Made by a program: the position numbers and the translations under genes. Below are positions 1 to 6,708 of a DNA stretch of 13,871 nucleotides, in pieces (position 1 is the first letter of the stretch; each line of letters opens with the position of its first letter). The notes below the pieces were generated by a model. The model saw nothing but the letters and a program-made list of their open reading frames with translations, was not told the origin of the DNA and did not search any database. Source of the stretch: an uncultured Chloroflexota bacterium. Its GTDB lineage: Bacteria; Chloroflexota; Dehalococcoidia; UBA2979. The DNA lies in NCBI GenBank assembly GCA_902827055.1, contig CADEHD010000027.1:1-13871 (forward strand), in the 5' to 3' direction.

Positions 1-316
1 CGCCCTGCCGCTGACCAAGGTGCACCAGGCGCGTGTAGCCGCCAGCGCGCTCCTTGTAGCGGGGCGCGATCTCGTCGAAGAGGTCCTTGACCACGTCAGC
101 GTCGTAGACGAATGCCAGCGCCTGACGGCGCGAGTGCAGCGTCCCGTGCTTCCCGAGGGTGATCATGTGCTCCACGAAGCGCCGGACCTCCTTGGCGCGG
201 GGCTCCGTGGTGCGCACGTACCCGTGCTTCAGAACGTCTGTCGTCATGTTTCGGAACATGGCCATGCGCTGGGCGCTCGGCATGTCGAAACGACGGCTGG
301 TCTGCTGGTGACGCAT
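1..316 (-). CDS. rplQ: 50S ribosomal protein L17, C-terminus cut off by window edge
   Basis: L17 is a large-subunit protein located near the exit of the peptide tunnel. I translated this frame directly: it opens with MRHQQTSRRFDMPSAQRMAM and continues open for 105 codons to base 1, so the last part lies outside the window. Family hallmarks are visible: the MRH start, TTEPRAKEVRRFVEHMITLGK, then RRQALAFVYDADVVKDLFDEIAPRY and GGYTRLVHLG. The family is usually about 115 to 120 residues, so only a short tail should be missing. A GAGGAG Shine-Dalgarno lies about 10 bases before the ATG, partly inside the palindrome GGAGTCGACTCC. The gene follows rpoA after 28 bases, the usual last position of the alpha operon. 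Confidence 0.95.
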   Translation of the reverse strand, partial: MRHQQTSRRFDMPSAQRMAMFRNMTTDVLKHGYVRTTEPRAKEVRRFVEHMITLGKHGTLHSRRQALAFVYDADVVKDLFDEIAPRYKERAGGYTRLVHLGQRQG

Positions 317-344
317 CGGAGTCGACTCCTCGGCCCGTTCGTTC

Positions 345-1427
345 TTACTCGGTTCGTCGCCCCGACTCGCGGAGCGCTTCCATCAGGGCAGCGCCGAGGG
401 CGCCCACGCCTTCCTCATCGAGCTCCGGCAGCGAACCGCGTGCCGCCGCGGCCGTGGGGGCCGCTGCTGCCGCCGCCGGCTCCACCGCACGACGAGTGTC
501 CACGCGCGGCGTCGGATAGCCGTGCGCGACGAGCTTGTCGCGCAGTTCCTCGTAGGACTTCTCGCCGAAGTTGCGCAGCGCCAGGAGCTCTTCCTCGGAC
601 TTCTCGAGGACGGCCCCGATCGTCGTCAGGCCGGAGCGCTTGAGGCAGTTGTAGGCGCGCACGGAGAGGCTCAGCGTCTCGATGGGAGAGTCGTACCCCT
701 CGAACGGGCGAGCCGCCTCGGAGGTGCCCGCGTCCACCGGCATGTCCGGGCGTGCGAGGCGCTGGAACGGCAGGAACTGCTCGCGGAGCACCTCCGCGGC
801 GGTCGCAATCGCCACCTTCGGGGTCATTGTTCCGTCGGTCCAGATCTCGATCTCGAGGCGGTCGTAATCCGTGTCCTGGCCGACGCGGGTGTTGGAGACA
901 TTGAAGTTCACGCGGCGCACCGGCGTGAAGAGGGCATCCACGGGAATGACCCCGATCGGCAGCCCCTCGGAGACCGTCGCCGGGAGATAGCCGCGACCGC
1001 TCTCCACGTTCAGGTCCATCACGAGCGATGCGTCGCGGTGGTCGAGCGTCGCCAGGTGGAGATCCGGGTTCGCCACCTCGTAGTCCGCGGTGCCCTGGAT
1101 CGCCGAAGCGAATACCTCAGTCTGCCCGGAGGCCTCGAGGTAGAGGCGCGCCGGCCGGTCCGAGTACGCGCGCAGGCGCACTTCCTTGAGGTTCAGGAGC
1201 AGCTCAGTCACGTCCTCCTGCATGTGCGGGAGGGTGGAGAACTCGTGCTCGACGCCTTCGATGCGCACGGAGGTCACTGCGGCGCCCTCGAGGCTCGACA
1301 GCAGCACGCGCCGCAAAGCGTTTCCCAGAGTCGTGCCGAAGCCCGACTCGAGAGGTTCGGCGACTACCCTGGCGTAGTCCTCCTCCTCCAACTCCACCCG
1401 GAGCTCTGGGATCAGCAAGTCACTCAA
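345..1427 (-). CDS. rpoA: DNA-directed RNA polymerase subunit alpha
   Basis: RpoA dimerises to scaffold assembly of core RNA polymerase, and its C-terminal domain contacts UP-element DNA and activators. The chosen frame gives 360 residues. The N-terminal domain (about 1-230) carries GFGTTLGNALRRVLLSS (29-45) and HEFSTLPHMQEDVTELLLNL. The C-terminal domain (about 248-306) has the helix-hairpin-helix-like fold signature with R257, N260, N286 and K290, which match E. coli R265, N268, N294 and K298. I place the start at a TTG codon (1425-1427): GAGAGG sits seven bases upstream and the protein then begins at the family position. The frame stays open to an upstream ATG at 1595, but that start lies inside rpsD and its extra residues are unrelated to alpha. 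Oddity: 53 residues follow the C-terminal domain, an Ala/Pro stretch then a possible amphipathic helix. Confidence 0.96.
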   Translation of the reverse strand: MSDLLIPELRVELEEEDYARVVAEPLESGFGTTLGNALRRVLLSSLEGAAVTSVRIEGVEHEFSTLPHMQEDVTELLLNLKEVRLRAYSDRPARLYLEASGQTEVFASAIQGTADYEVANPDLHLATLDHRDASLVMDLNVESGRGYLPATVSEGLPIGVIPVDALFTPVRRVNFNVSNTRVGQDTDYDRLEIEIWTDGTMTPKVAIATAAEVLREQFLPFQRLARPDMPVDAGTSEAARPFEGYDSPIETLSLSVRAYNCLKRSGLTTIGAVLEKSEEELLALRNFGEKSYEELRDKLVAHGYPTPRVDTRRAVEPAAAAAAPTAAAARGSLPELDEEGVGALGAALMEALRESGRRTE

Positions 1428-1453
1428 AACAACACCTCTCCGCGTTCCGCCAC

Positions 1454-1475
1454 GGTGCGGTTGCACGTCCGCACC
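1454..1475 (-). other. Inverted repeat in the rpsD-rpoA gap
   Basis: In the 53-base gap between the rpsD stop and the rpoA start, the minus strand reads GGTGCGG, eight bases, CCGCACC: a perfect 7-bp stem with an 8-base loop, extendable by one U-G pair. No T-run follows it, so it is not a classic rho-independent terminator. It could be an RNA processing site, an attenuator-like hairpin or a determinant of the rpsD/rpoA expression ratio; all of these are inference. In GC-rich DNA a 7-bp stem can arise by chance. Confidence 0.4.
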
Positions 1476-1480
1476 AGCGA

Positions 1481-2089
1481 TTACCGCGAGTAGTACTCCA
1501 CCACAGCGTTCGGGTTGAAGAAGGACTCGTAGTCGCCGGGGCCGGGTGCCGCCACCACTTTGCCCGCGAGCGCCTCGCGGTCCAGGTCGATCCAACCGGG
1601 AATCGAGCGCGACCCGATCTCCGACTTGAGGATCGTGGCGTAGTCCGAGCGCTTGCCGCGCTCCGTCAGTGCCACCTCGACGCCGACCTTCATGGCAGCG
1701 CTCGGGATGTCCAGCTTGCGGCCGTTCACCGCCACCAGGCCATGGCGCACCAGCTGGCGTGCCTGCGCCCGGGTGCGGCCGAAGCCCATGCGGAACACCA
1801 CGTTGTCGAGCCGCATCTCGAGGGACGTCATGAGCAGCTCGCCGGTGACTCCCGGACGCTGCGACGCTTTCTCGTAGTAGCGCCGGAACTGGCCCTCCAT
1901 CAGGCCGTACGCGAAGCGCACCTTCTGCTTCTCGATGAGCTGCTGACCGCGGTCAGAGATCTTGCGTCGTCGCACGGACCGCGGCCCCGGGGGGTTCGGC
2001 CGGCGCACCACCGCGCACTTCGCCGTGCCACAGAGGGACACACCGTAGCGGCGGCACTTTCGGCACTTGGGACCTGTGTAGCGAGCCAT
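1481..2089 (-). CDS. rpsD: 30S ribosomal protein S4
   Basis: S4 is a primary 16S rRNA binder that starts assembly of the 30S body; in E. coli it also represses the alpha operon. The frame gives 202 residues starting MARYTGP. The core is clear: RRRKISDRGQQLIEKQKVRFAYG, then LEMRLDNVVFRMGFGRTRAQARQLVRHGLVAVNGRK, the S4 RNA-binding domain (about 92-155), and a C-terminus ending VEYYSR. The N-terminal finger has four cysteines at 9, 12, 20 and 25, so CX2CX7CX4C; zinc-type S4 proteins such as that of Thermus have CX2CX13CX4C. The loop is therefore six residues shorter and close to the length of the zinc-free Bacillus form while keeping the cysteines. The gene starts 10 bases after the rpsK stop, with AGGGG about eight bases before the ATG. 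Confidence 0.97.
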   Translation of the reverse strand: MARYTGPKCRKCRRYGVSLCGTAKCAVVRRPNPPGPRSVRRRKISDRGQQLIEKQKVRFAYGLMEGQFRRYYEKASQRPGVTGELLMTSLEMRLDNVVFRMGFGRTRAQARQLVRHGLVAVNGRKLDIPSAAMKVGVEVALTERGKRSDYATILKSEIGSRSIPGWIDLDREALAGKVVAAPGPGDYESFFNPNAVVEYYSR

Positions 2090-2099
2090 ACTGCTGCCC

Positions 2100-2498
2100 C
2101 TAGTTCCGAGGGCGCCGGCGGGCCCGGCAACCGTTGTGCGGAATCGGCGTGATGTCGCGAATCGCGAGGATGCGGAGGCCGGAGGACTGCAGCGCGCGCA
2201 CGGCCGCTTCCCGACCGGCGCCCGGGCCCTTCACGAACACCTCGACTTCGCGGAGACCGTGCTCCATGGCGCGTTGCGAGGCGCCTTCCGCGGCCAGCTG
2301 GGCCGCGTACGGCGTGCTCTTCCGCGAGCCCTTGAATCCAGCCGTACCGCCGCTGCCCCAGGAGAGCACCCCACCGTTGGGGTCCGTGAGCGTGATGATC
2401 GTGTTGTTGAAGGTGCTGGAGACGTACACGCGCCCTCGCGGAACTGACTTCCGCTCGCGACGCCGTGCGCGTGCCCGCTGTGCTGCTGCTCGACCCAT
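2100..2498 (-). CDS. rpsK: 30S ribosomal protein S11
   Basis: S11 lies on the 30S platform and helps shape the exit site and the Shine-Dalgarno groove. The 132-residue frame contains the family core: GRVYVSSTFNNTIITLTDPN (22-41), SWGSGGTAGFKGSRKSTPYAAQLAA, EVFVKGPGAGREAAVRAL and IRDITPIPHNGCR. The N-terminal segment is Arg/Ala-rich, as usual for an rRNA-contacting tail. The last residues, RARRRPRN, depart from the near-universal ending RPPKRRRV, a small oddity beside an otherwise normal core. GAGGGAG lies just upstream of the ATG. The 56-base gap before it, after rpsM, holds nothing convincing beyond a chance-sized 5-bp inverted repeat (2534-2548). Confidence 0.97.
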   Translation of the reverse strand: MGRAAAQRARARRRERKSVPRGRVYVSSTFNNTIITLTDPNGGVLSWGSGGTAGFKGSRKSTPYAAQLAAEGASQRAMEHGLREVEVFVKGPGAGREAAVRALQSSGLRILAIRDITPIPHNGCRARRRPRN

Positions 2499-2554
2499 CG
2501 ACTCCCTCGTCCCGCGCCGGGCGCTGAACCGCTCGCGCTACGTGCGCGTGTTGC

Positions 2555-2932
2555 TTACTTGCGTGCAGCCCGGCGCTTGCCGGCCACTGTCTTCTTCGCG
2601 CCACGTCGAGTGCGTGCGTTGGTCTTGGTGCGCTGACCCCGCACCGGCAGTCCACGGCGGTGCCGGGAGCCGCGGTAGCAGTTGATCTCGATGAGGCGCT
2701 GGATGTTCTGCCGCACTTCGCGGCGGAGGTCACCCTCGATCGTGTCGGCCTCGATGATGGCGCGCAGCCGCAGCACCTCGTCATCGGTCAGGTCACGGAC
2801 CATCGTCGTGGGCGCGATGTTGGTCTGCTCCAGCACCTGCTTCGCGCGCGTGGGCCCGATGCCGTAGATGTACGGCAGCGAGAACAGCACTTGCTTGTCG
2901 CGGGGGATCTCGACGCCAGCGATTCGAGCCAT
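2555..2932 (-). CDS. rpsM: 30S ribosomal protein S13
   Basis: S13 sits in the head of the small subunit and forms bridges with the large subunit; its C-terminal tail approaches the P-site tRNA. The 125-residue frame begins MARIAGVEIPRDKQV and shows the helix-two-turn-helix region with YGIGPTRAKQVLEQTNI (23-39), then LRREVRQNIQRLIEINCYRG, RHRRGLPVRGQRTKTNARTR and a lysine/arginine-rich tail. Length and order of motifs are normal for the family. It starts four bases after the rpmJ stop, with AGGGG about eight bases upstream, so the ribosome binding site overlaps the end of rpmJ. Confidence 0.97.
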   Translation of the reverse strand: MARIAGVEIPRDKQVLFSLPYIYGIGPTRAKQVLEQTNIAPTTMVRDLTDDEVLRLRAIIEADTIEGDLRREVRQNIQRLIEINCYRGSRHRRGLPVRGQRTKTNARTRRGAKKTVAGKRRAARK

Positions 2933-2936
2933 CTTG

Positions 2937-3050
2937 CTACCCCTGCCGCTGCTTGTGCTTCGAGATGACGCAGATCACGCGGAGCGTGCCATGACGCTTG
3001 ATGATCTGGCAGCGCTCGCAACGCTTCCGGATCGATGCGGACACCTTCAT
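2937..3050 (-). CDS. rpmJ: 50S ribosomal protein L36, zinc-binding type
   Basis: This 37-codon gene was found by reading the gap between infA and rpsM. L36 is the smallest large-subunit protein and binds 23S rRNA through a zinc-ribbon-like fold. The frame reads MKVSASIRKRCERCQIIKRH and ends ISKHKQRQG. The zinc ligands of the C-plus form are all present: C11, C14, C27 and H32. Length is exactly that of the family. The ATG overlaps the infA stop as ATGA, a four-base overlap, and GAGGA lies seven bases upstream inside infA. Genomes often carry a zinc-free paralogue as well; none is in this window. Confidence 0.95.
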   Translation of the reverse strand: MKVSASIRKRCERCQIIKRHGTLRVICVISKHKQRQG

Positions 3051-3331
3051 GTCTGGTTCCTCTGCTGCCCCGCGGTGAAGCGGTACGTGATCCTGCCCCG
3101 ACTCAGGTCGTACGGACTCAGTTCCACGAGAACCCGGTCGCCGAGCAGGATGCGGATGTAGTGCATCGCCATTCTGCCGGAGACGTGTGCCAGTACGTGA
3201 TGCCCGTTCGGCAACTCCACGTCGAACGTCCGGTTTGGTCGGGCATCTTTGACGACGCCTTCGACCTCGATCACGTCCTTCTTGGGCTGCTTCGGACTAC
3301 GCGGCGTTCGTCCTCGTGAACCTCGTCCCAT
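3047..3331 (-). CDS. infA: Translation initiation factor IF-1 with N- and C-terminal extensions
   Basis: IF-1 blocks the A site of the 30S subunit during initiation and helps IF-2 and IF-3 select the initiator tRNA. The S1/OB-fold core is clear: DVIEVEGVVKDARPNRTFDV (19-38), GHHVLAHVSGRMAMHYIRIL, GDRVLVELSPYDLSRGRITYRF. The usual protein is about 72 residues; this frame gives 94, with 14 extra basic residues at the start (MGRGSRGRTPRSPKQPKK replaces MAKE) and eight at the end. I chose the ATG at 3331 because AAGGAG sits five bases upstream; the next upstream ATG (3355) lacks such a site. A conserved proline in RILPGD is leucine here. The stop overlaps rpmJ by four bases. Confidence 0.94.
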   Translation of the reverse strand: MGRGSRGRTPRSPKQPKKDVIEVEGVVKDARPNRTFDVELPNGHHVLAHVSGRMAMHYIRILLGDRVLVELSPYDLSRGRITYRFTAGQQRNQT

Positions 3332-3379
3332 GTGACTCCTTCTGCACTCACCCACGCCCCATGGCGAGGATGAAGCCTG

Positions 3380-4141
3380 CTATGCAATCAGCGTCAGCAC
3401 CTCGGCTTCGCCATCCGTGATGGCGATCGTCTCTTCGAAGTGCGCGCTGTACGACCGGTCGACCATCCGCACCGACCAGCGATCGCTCAACTCCTCGGTG
3501 GCCGGCCCCCCGAGCGCGAACATCGGCTCGAGCGCGATCACCATCCCCCGCTTCAGTTTCATCCCGGTCCCCGGCTTGCCGAAGTTCAGGATGTGCGGTG
3601 GCTCGTGCATCTCCCGACCAACCCCGTGGCCGCCGTAGTCGCGGACGACGCCGTAGTCGTTCGCGCACGACTCGATGGCGTGGGACACATCCCCCAGGCG
3701 CGCCTCTGGCCGCGCCGCACGAATGCCAGCCCACATCGCCGTCTCCGTCGCCTGCAGCAACGCCGAAAGCTCCGGCGCCACCTTCCCCACCGGAGCGGTG
3801 AAGGCTGCATCGGAGACCCATCCGCGATACGTCACGCCCAGATCGATCGAAACGATGTCGCCTTCCTCCAGCCGCCGCTCGTCCGGGATGCCGTGTACCA
3901 GCACCTCGTTCACCGAGTAGCAAATCGCGCCGGGATACGGGGGGCGTCCGCCCGGTCCGTAGCCCACGAACGTCGGCACCGCATCGCGACGCGCGATCTC
4001 GCGCTTCGCGATGGCGTCGAGCTCGATTCCTGACACACCGGGGCGCACCGCGTCTCGCAGGATCGCGCGCACCTCGGCGTTGATTCGCCCGGCCTCTCGC
4101 ATCGCGGCAACTTCAGCCGACGACTTGATGACAACGGGCAT
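3380..4141 (-). CDS. map: Methionine aminopeptidase, type I
   Basis: This enzyme removes the initiator methionine from new proteins when the second residue is small. The 253-residue frame has the pita-bread fold signatures: YSVNEVLVHGIP with H83, the metal ligands D100 and D111 (IDLGV ... SDAAFT), H172 in GGHGVGREMHEPP, E205 in IALEPMF and E236 in AHFEETIAITDG. These match the five E. coli ligands D97, D108, H171, E204 and E235. It has no N-terminal zinc-finger extension, so it is the short type Ia form. The Shine-Dalgarno is weak (AAGG about 13 bases upstream). It lies between adk and infA, a common arrangement in Gram-positive and related phyla, with gaps of 45 and 48 bases. Confidence 0.97.
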   Translation of the reverse strand: MPVVIKSSAEVAAMREAGRINAEVRAILRDAVRPGVSGIELDAIAKREIARRDAVPTFVGYGPGGRPPYPGAICYSVNEVLVHGIPDERRLEEGDIVSIDLGVTYRGWVSDAAFTAPVGKVAPELSALLQATETAMWAGIRAARPEARLGDVSHAIESCANDYGVVRDYGGHGVGREMHEPPHILNFGKPGTGMKLKRGMVIALEPMFALGGPATEELSDRWSVRMVDRSYSAHFEETIAITDGEAEVLTLIA

Positions 4142-4186
4142 ATCAGTGTAACGCCTTACTCAAGCAGCGTCCCAGCGCGGAGTCAA

Positions 4187-4852
4187 TCACGATGCCGCGC
4201 CCGAAGAGAGCGTGCCCAGGATCGCCTCGAGCCGCGCGGTGACATCGGCCGGTTCGCCCGTGCCATCGGCCCCGTGAAGCTTGTGCTGACGCTCGTAATA
4301 CGATGCCAGCGCCTCGGTCCACTCGCGGTTCGTCTCGAGGCGCCTCGCAACGGTGTCGGGCCGGTCGTCGGCGCGCTGCGAGAGCGATCCGCCGCACGCG
4401 TCACAGGTACCCGGCGTCCGAGGCGGGTTCGTCAGCTCGTGGTAGATCGCGCCGCAGTTGCCGCAGCTCCAGCGGCCCGTGAGGCGAGCCATCAGGAGGT
4501 CCGGCGGCACCTGGATGTACAGGACACCCTCGATGCGCTCACCGCGCGCCTGCAGGGCGGCGTCGAGCGCCTCCGCCTGCGGAATTGTGCGCGGGAACCC
4601 GTCGAGCATCACGCCGGCGGCCGCGTCGGGCTTCGCGATGCGTTCGAGCAGCATGCTGATCGTGACCTCGTCGGGGACCAGGTCGCCGCGACTCATGTAC
4701 TCCTGGGCGCGCTTTCCGAGCTCAGTGCCCTCGGCGGAGGCGGCGCGGAAGAGGTCCCCCGTCGAGACATGCAGGAGCCCATGCTTCTCGGCGAGCAGCT
4801 TCGCCTGCGTGCCCTTGCCGGCGCCGGGAAGGCCAAGAAGGATCAGGTGCAT
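4187..4852 (-). CDS. adk: Adenylate kinase, zinc-containing LID
   Basis: Adenylate kinase interconverts ATP plus AMP and two ADP in the cytoplasm. The 221-residue frame opens MHLILLGLPGAGKGTQAKLL with the P-loop at 7-15, then STGDLFRAA for AMP binding, DGFPRTIPQAEAL (84-96) and the long-form LID domain (about 126-163). The LID carries a four-cysteine zinc site, C130, C133, C150 and C153 (CX2CX16CX2C), in place of the zinc-free polar network of E. coli Adk, followed by QRADDRPDTVARRL with the catalytic arginines. Its ATG shares one base with the secY stop (TGATG), and no strong ribosome binding site is seen, so coupled translation is likely. The Ser/Ala C-terminal tail is unremarkable. Confidence 0.97.
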   Translation of the reverse strand: MHLILLGLPGAGKGTQAKLLAEKHGLLHVSTGDLFRAASAEGTELGKRAQEYMSRGDLVPDEVTISMLLERIAKPDAAAGVMLDGFPRTIPQAEALDAALQARGERIEGVLYIQVPPDLLMARLTGRWSCGNCGAIYHELTNPPRTPGTCDACGGSLSQRADDRPDTVARRLETNREWTEALASYYERQHKLHGADGTGEPADVTARLEAILGTLSSGAAS

Positions 4853-6180
4853 CAGGAGATGAACCCTTCGTAGTTACGCATCAGCATCTGTGCCTCAAGC
4901 TGGCGCATCGTATCGATGACGACACCGACAACGATCAGCAACCCGGACGCGCTCACCTGGAGCGCCTGGACTCCGGTCAGGCCAGTCGCGAAGTACGGCA
5001 ACACCGAGATGAACCCGAGGAAGAACGCGCCACCCCACGTGATACGCGTGAGCACCCGAGTGATGTACTCCTGCGTCGGGCGGCCCGGACGAATACCCGG
5101 GATGAAGCCACCCTGGCGCTGGAGGTTCTCTGCGAGGTTCTGCTCCTGGAATACCACCGTCGTGTAGAGGAACGTGAATCCCACCACGAGCAAGAACACC
5201 ACGAGCCAGTAGATCGGACGGCCCGGCGACAACCAGTCCTGCACGAACTCGGCGATGGTGCGAATCCACCCGACATCGACCGAGGACGCCACGAACTGCG
5301 CTACTGCCGGCGGGAAGATCATGATCGAGAAGGCAAAGATCAGTGGGATCATGCCCACGCTGTTCACACGCAGCGGGATGTGCGACTGCCCCTGCTGCCG
5401 GTACATCCGGCCACCTCTGAACGTCGATCTGGCGTATTGCACCGGAATGCGACGCTGTGCCTCCTGGAAGAGGACGATCAGCCACACCACTGCGATGGTG
5501 ATCACCGCGAGCAGCAGCAGCCCCCCGATCGCGGTCGCGCCCGTAAGCGCGCCCTGGCCGAGGGTGGACGGCAGACCGGCGATGATGCCGCCGAAGATGA
5601 TGATCGACGTGCCGTTGCCGACCCCGTTCTCGCTGATCAGCTCCCCGAGCCACACCAGGAACATCGTCCCGGCCACCATCGAGAAGAGCGTGGCCACCGT
5701 CGTGAGGTTCATCCCGATGCCCGAGATGGCGTTCAACTGCTGCAGGACGATCAGCTGCGCATACGCCTGGAAGGCAGCGAGCGGGATGGTGAGGTAGGTC
5801 ATGTAGCGGCGCACCGCAGCGCGCCCGGCTTCACCCTCCTGCTGCAGCTGGCGCAGCTTGGGGATCAGGTTGCCACCCAGCTGCCCGATGATGCTCGCGG
5901 TGATGAACGGATACACACCGAGCGCCACCACCGAGAGGTTCGCCAGCGCGCCTCCGGAGAAGACGTTCATGAACCCGAGAATGGCGTTCTGCGAGAACAC
6001 CTCGCGCAGCCGGACCGGGTCGATCCCGGGGACGGGGATATGCGCGAAGAAGCGGAAAATCAGCAGCATCCCGAGCGTGAACAGGATCTTCGAGCGGATT
6101 TCAGGCTGCTGAAACGCATCAATCCCCGCCTGGAGCAGGCGGGGCCGACTTGAGGTGGCTGAGGCCGAGCGGTAGCTCAT
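4852..6180 (-). CDS. secY: Preprotein translocase subunit SecY
   Basis: SecY forms the membrane channel for Sec-dependent export and membrane-protein insertion, with SecE and SecG and driven by SecA or the ribosome. The 442-residue frame shows about ten hydrophobic segments, roughly at 32-50, 83-105, 127-147, 160-180, 190-208, 217-238, 272-292, 323-345, 380-400 and 406-424. Family signatures include FRFFAHIPVPGID after the first helix, the plug region near 60-78, GISxxNG-type LISENGVGNGTSIIIF, RSTFRGGRMYRQQGQSHIPLRVNSVGMIPLIFA, ENLQRQGGFIPGIRPGRPT (a cytoplasmic loop for SecA and ribosome contact) and the C-terminal RNYEGFIS. The start at 6180 is preceded by a modest AGGA. It follows rplO after 33 bases, as in the classical spc operon. 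Confidence 0.98.
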   Translation of the reverse strand: MSYRSASATSSRPRLLQAGIDAFQQPEIRSKILFTLGMLLIFRFFAHIPVPGIDPVRLREVFSQNAILGFMNVFSGGALANLSVVALGVYPFITASIIGQLGGNLIPKLRQLQQEGEAGRAAVRRYMTYLTIPLAAFQAYAQLIVLQQLNAISGIGMNLTTVATLFSMVAGTMFLVWLGELISENGVGNGTSIIIFGGIIAGLPSTLGQGALTGATAIGGLLLLAVITIAVVWLIVLFQEAQRRIPVQYARSTFRGGRMYRQQGQSHIPLRVNSVGMIPLIFAFSIMIFPPAVAQFVASSVDVGWIRTIAEFVQDWLSPGRPIYWLVVFLLVVGFTFLYTTVVFQEQNLAENLQRQGGFIPGIRPGRPTQEYITRVLTRITWGGAFFLGFISVLPYFATGLTGVQALQVSASGLLIVVGVVIDTMRQLEAQMLMRNYEGFIS

Positions 6181-6213
6181 CCGTGTGTCCTACTCGGTGT
6201 TCTGCCCGCGTCC

Positions 6214-6708
6214 TTACGGTGCCGCGTTGCGGCGGTGGATGCGATTGCGCACGCGGTGCTCCGCGGCCGCCAGCTCCTCGAAACTGCCGCCAGCCTCGGT
6301 GATCGCCGCCTTTGCGGCCTCCGAGAGCCGCGGCGCCCGCACCGTCAGGGCGTGGGGCAGCGAACCGAGTCCCAGCACCTTGAACGGCTGCACCTCGTCC
6401 TCGAGCAGACCGACACTCAGGAGCGCGGCGGCATCGACGGTCGCGCCAGCGCTGAAGTGCCGCGCGAGGTCGCGCAGATTGATCGGCAGGAACTCCACGC
6501 GCAGGGCGTTCTTGAATCCACGTCGGTGCCCGAGGCGTCGAACGAGAGGGATCTGACCACCCTCGAACTGCGCAGGCACCTTGCCGCGTGCCTTCTGCCC
6601 CTTGGAGCCTCGGGTCGAGTACGTGCCGTGTCCCGACGAATCACCGCGACCGACGCGCTTGCGTGGTCGCTTCGACCCGACCGGCGGCTTGAGGAGGTGC
6701 TGATCCAC
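6214..6708 (-). CDS. rplO: 50S ribosomal protein L15 (GTG start)
   Basis: L15 is a late-assembling large-subunit protein that winds through 23S rRNA. I start it at the GTG (6706-6708) that overlaps the rpmD stop as TAGTG, because GGAGGAA lies eight bases upstream and the product then opens MDQHLLKPPVGSKRPRKRVG like the family; the longer frame from 6753 runs inside rpmD and adds unrelated residues. The 164-residue protein has the glycine/arginine-rich N-terminal arm (VGRGDSSGHGTYSTRGSKGQ), the EGGQIPLVRRLGHRRGFKN motif, and a globular C-terminal domain with KVLGLGSLPHALTVRAPRLS. It is slightly longer than the usual 145-150 residues owing to its C-terminus. Confidence 0.96.
   Translation of the reverse strand: MDQHLLKPPVGSKRPRKRVGRGDSSGHGTYSTRGSKGQKARGKVPAQFEGGQIPLVRRLGHRRGFKNALRVEFLPINLRDLARHFSAGATVDAAALLSVGLLEDEVQPFKVLGLGSLPHALTVRAPRLSEAAKAAITEAGGSFEELAAAEHRVRNRIHRRNAAP

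Noticed and set aside
522..1493. 323-codon open frame on the plus strand
   Set aside because: Antisense to rpoA; composition is that of a reverse-frame shadow and it has no recognisable domain.
1428..1595. N-terminal extension of the rpoA frame up to an ATG at 1595
   Set aside because: It overlaps the end of rpsD in another frame and its residues do not resemble any alpha N-terminus; the TTG at 1427 with GAGAGG upstream fits the family start.
2534..2548. 5-bp inverted repeat (CGCGC, five bases, GCGCG) in the rpsM-rpsK gap
   Set aside because: Too short to stand out in GC-rich DNA, no U-tract and no position relative to a start codon that suggests a role.
5380..6153. 257-codon open frame on the plus strand, His/Arg/Asp-rich
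   Set aside because: Antisense to secY; the charged composition is what reverse reading of codons for hydrophobic membrane segments gives.
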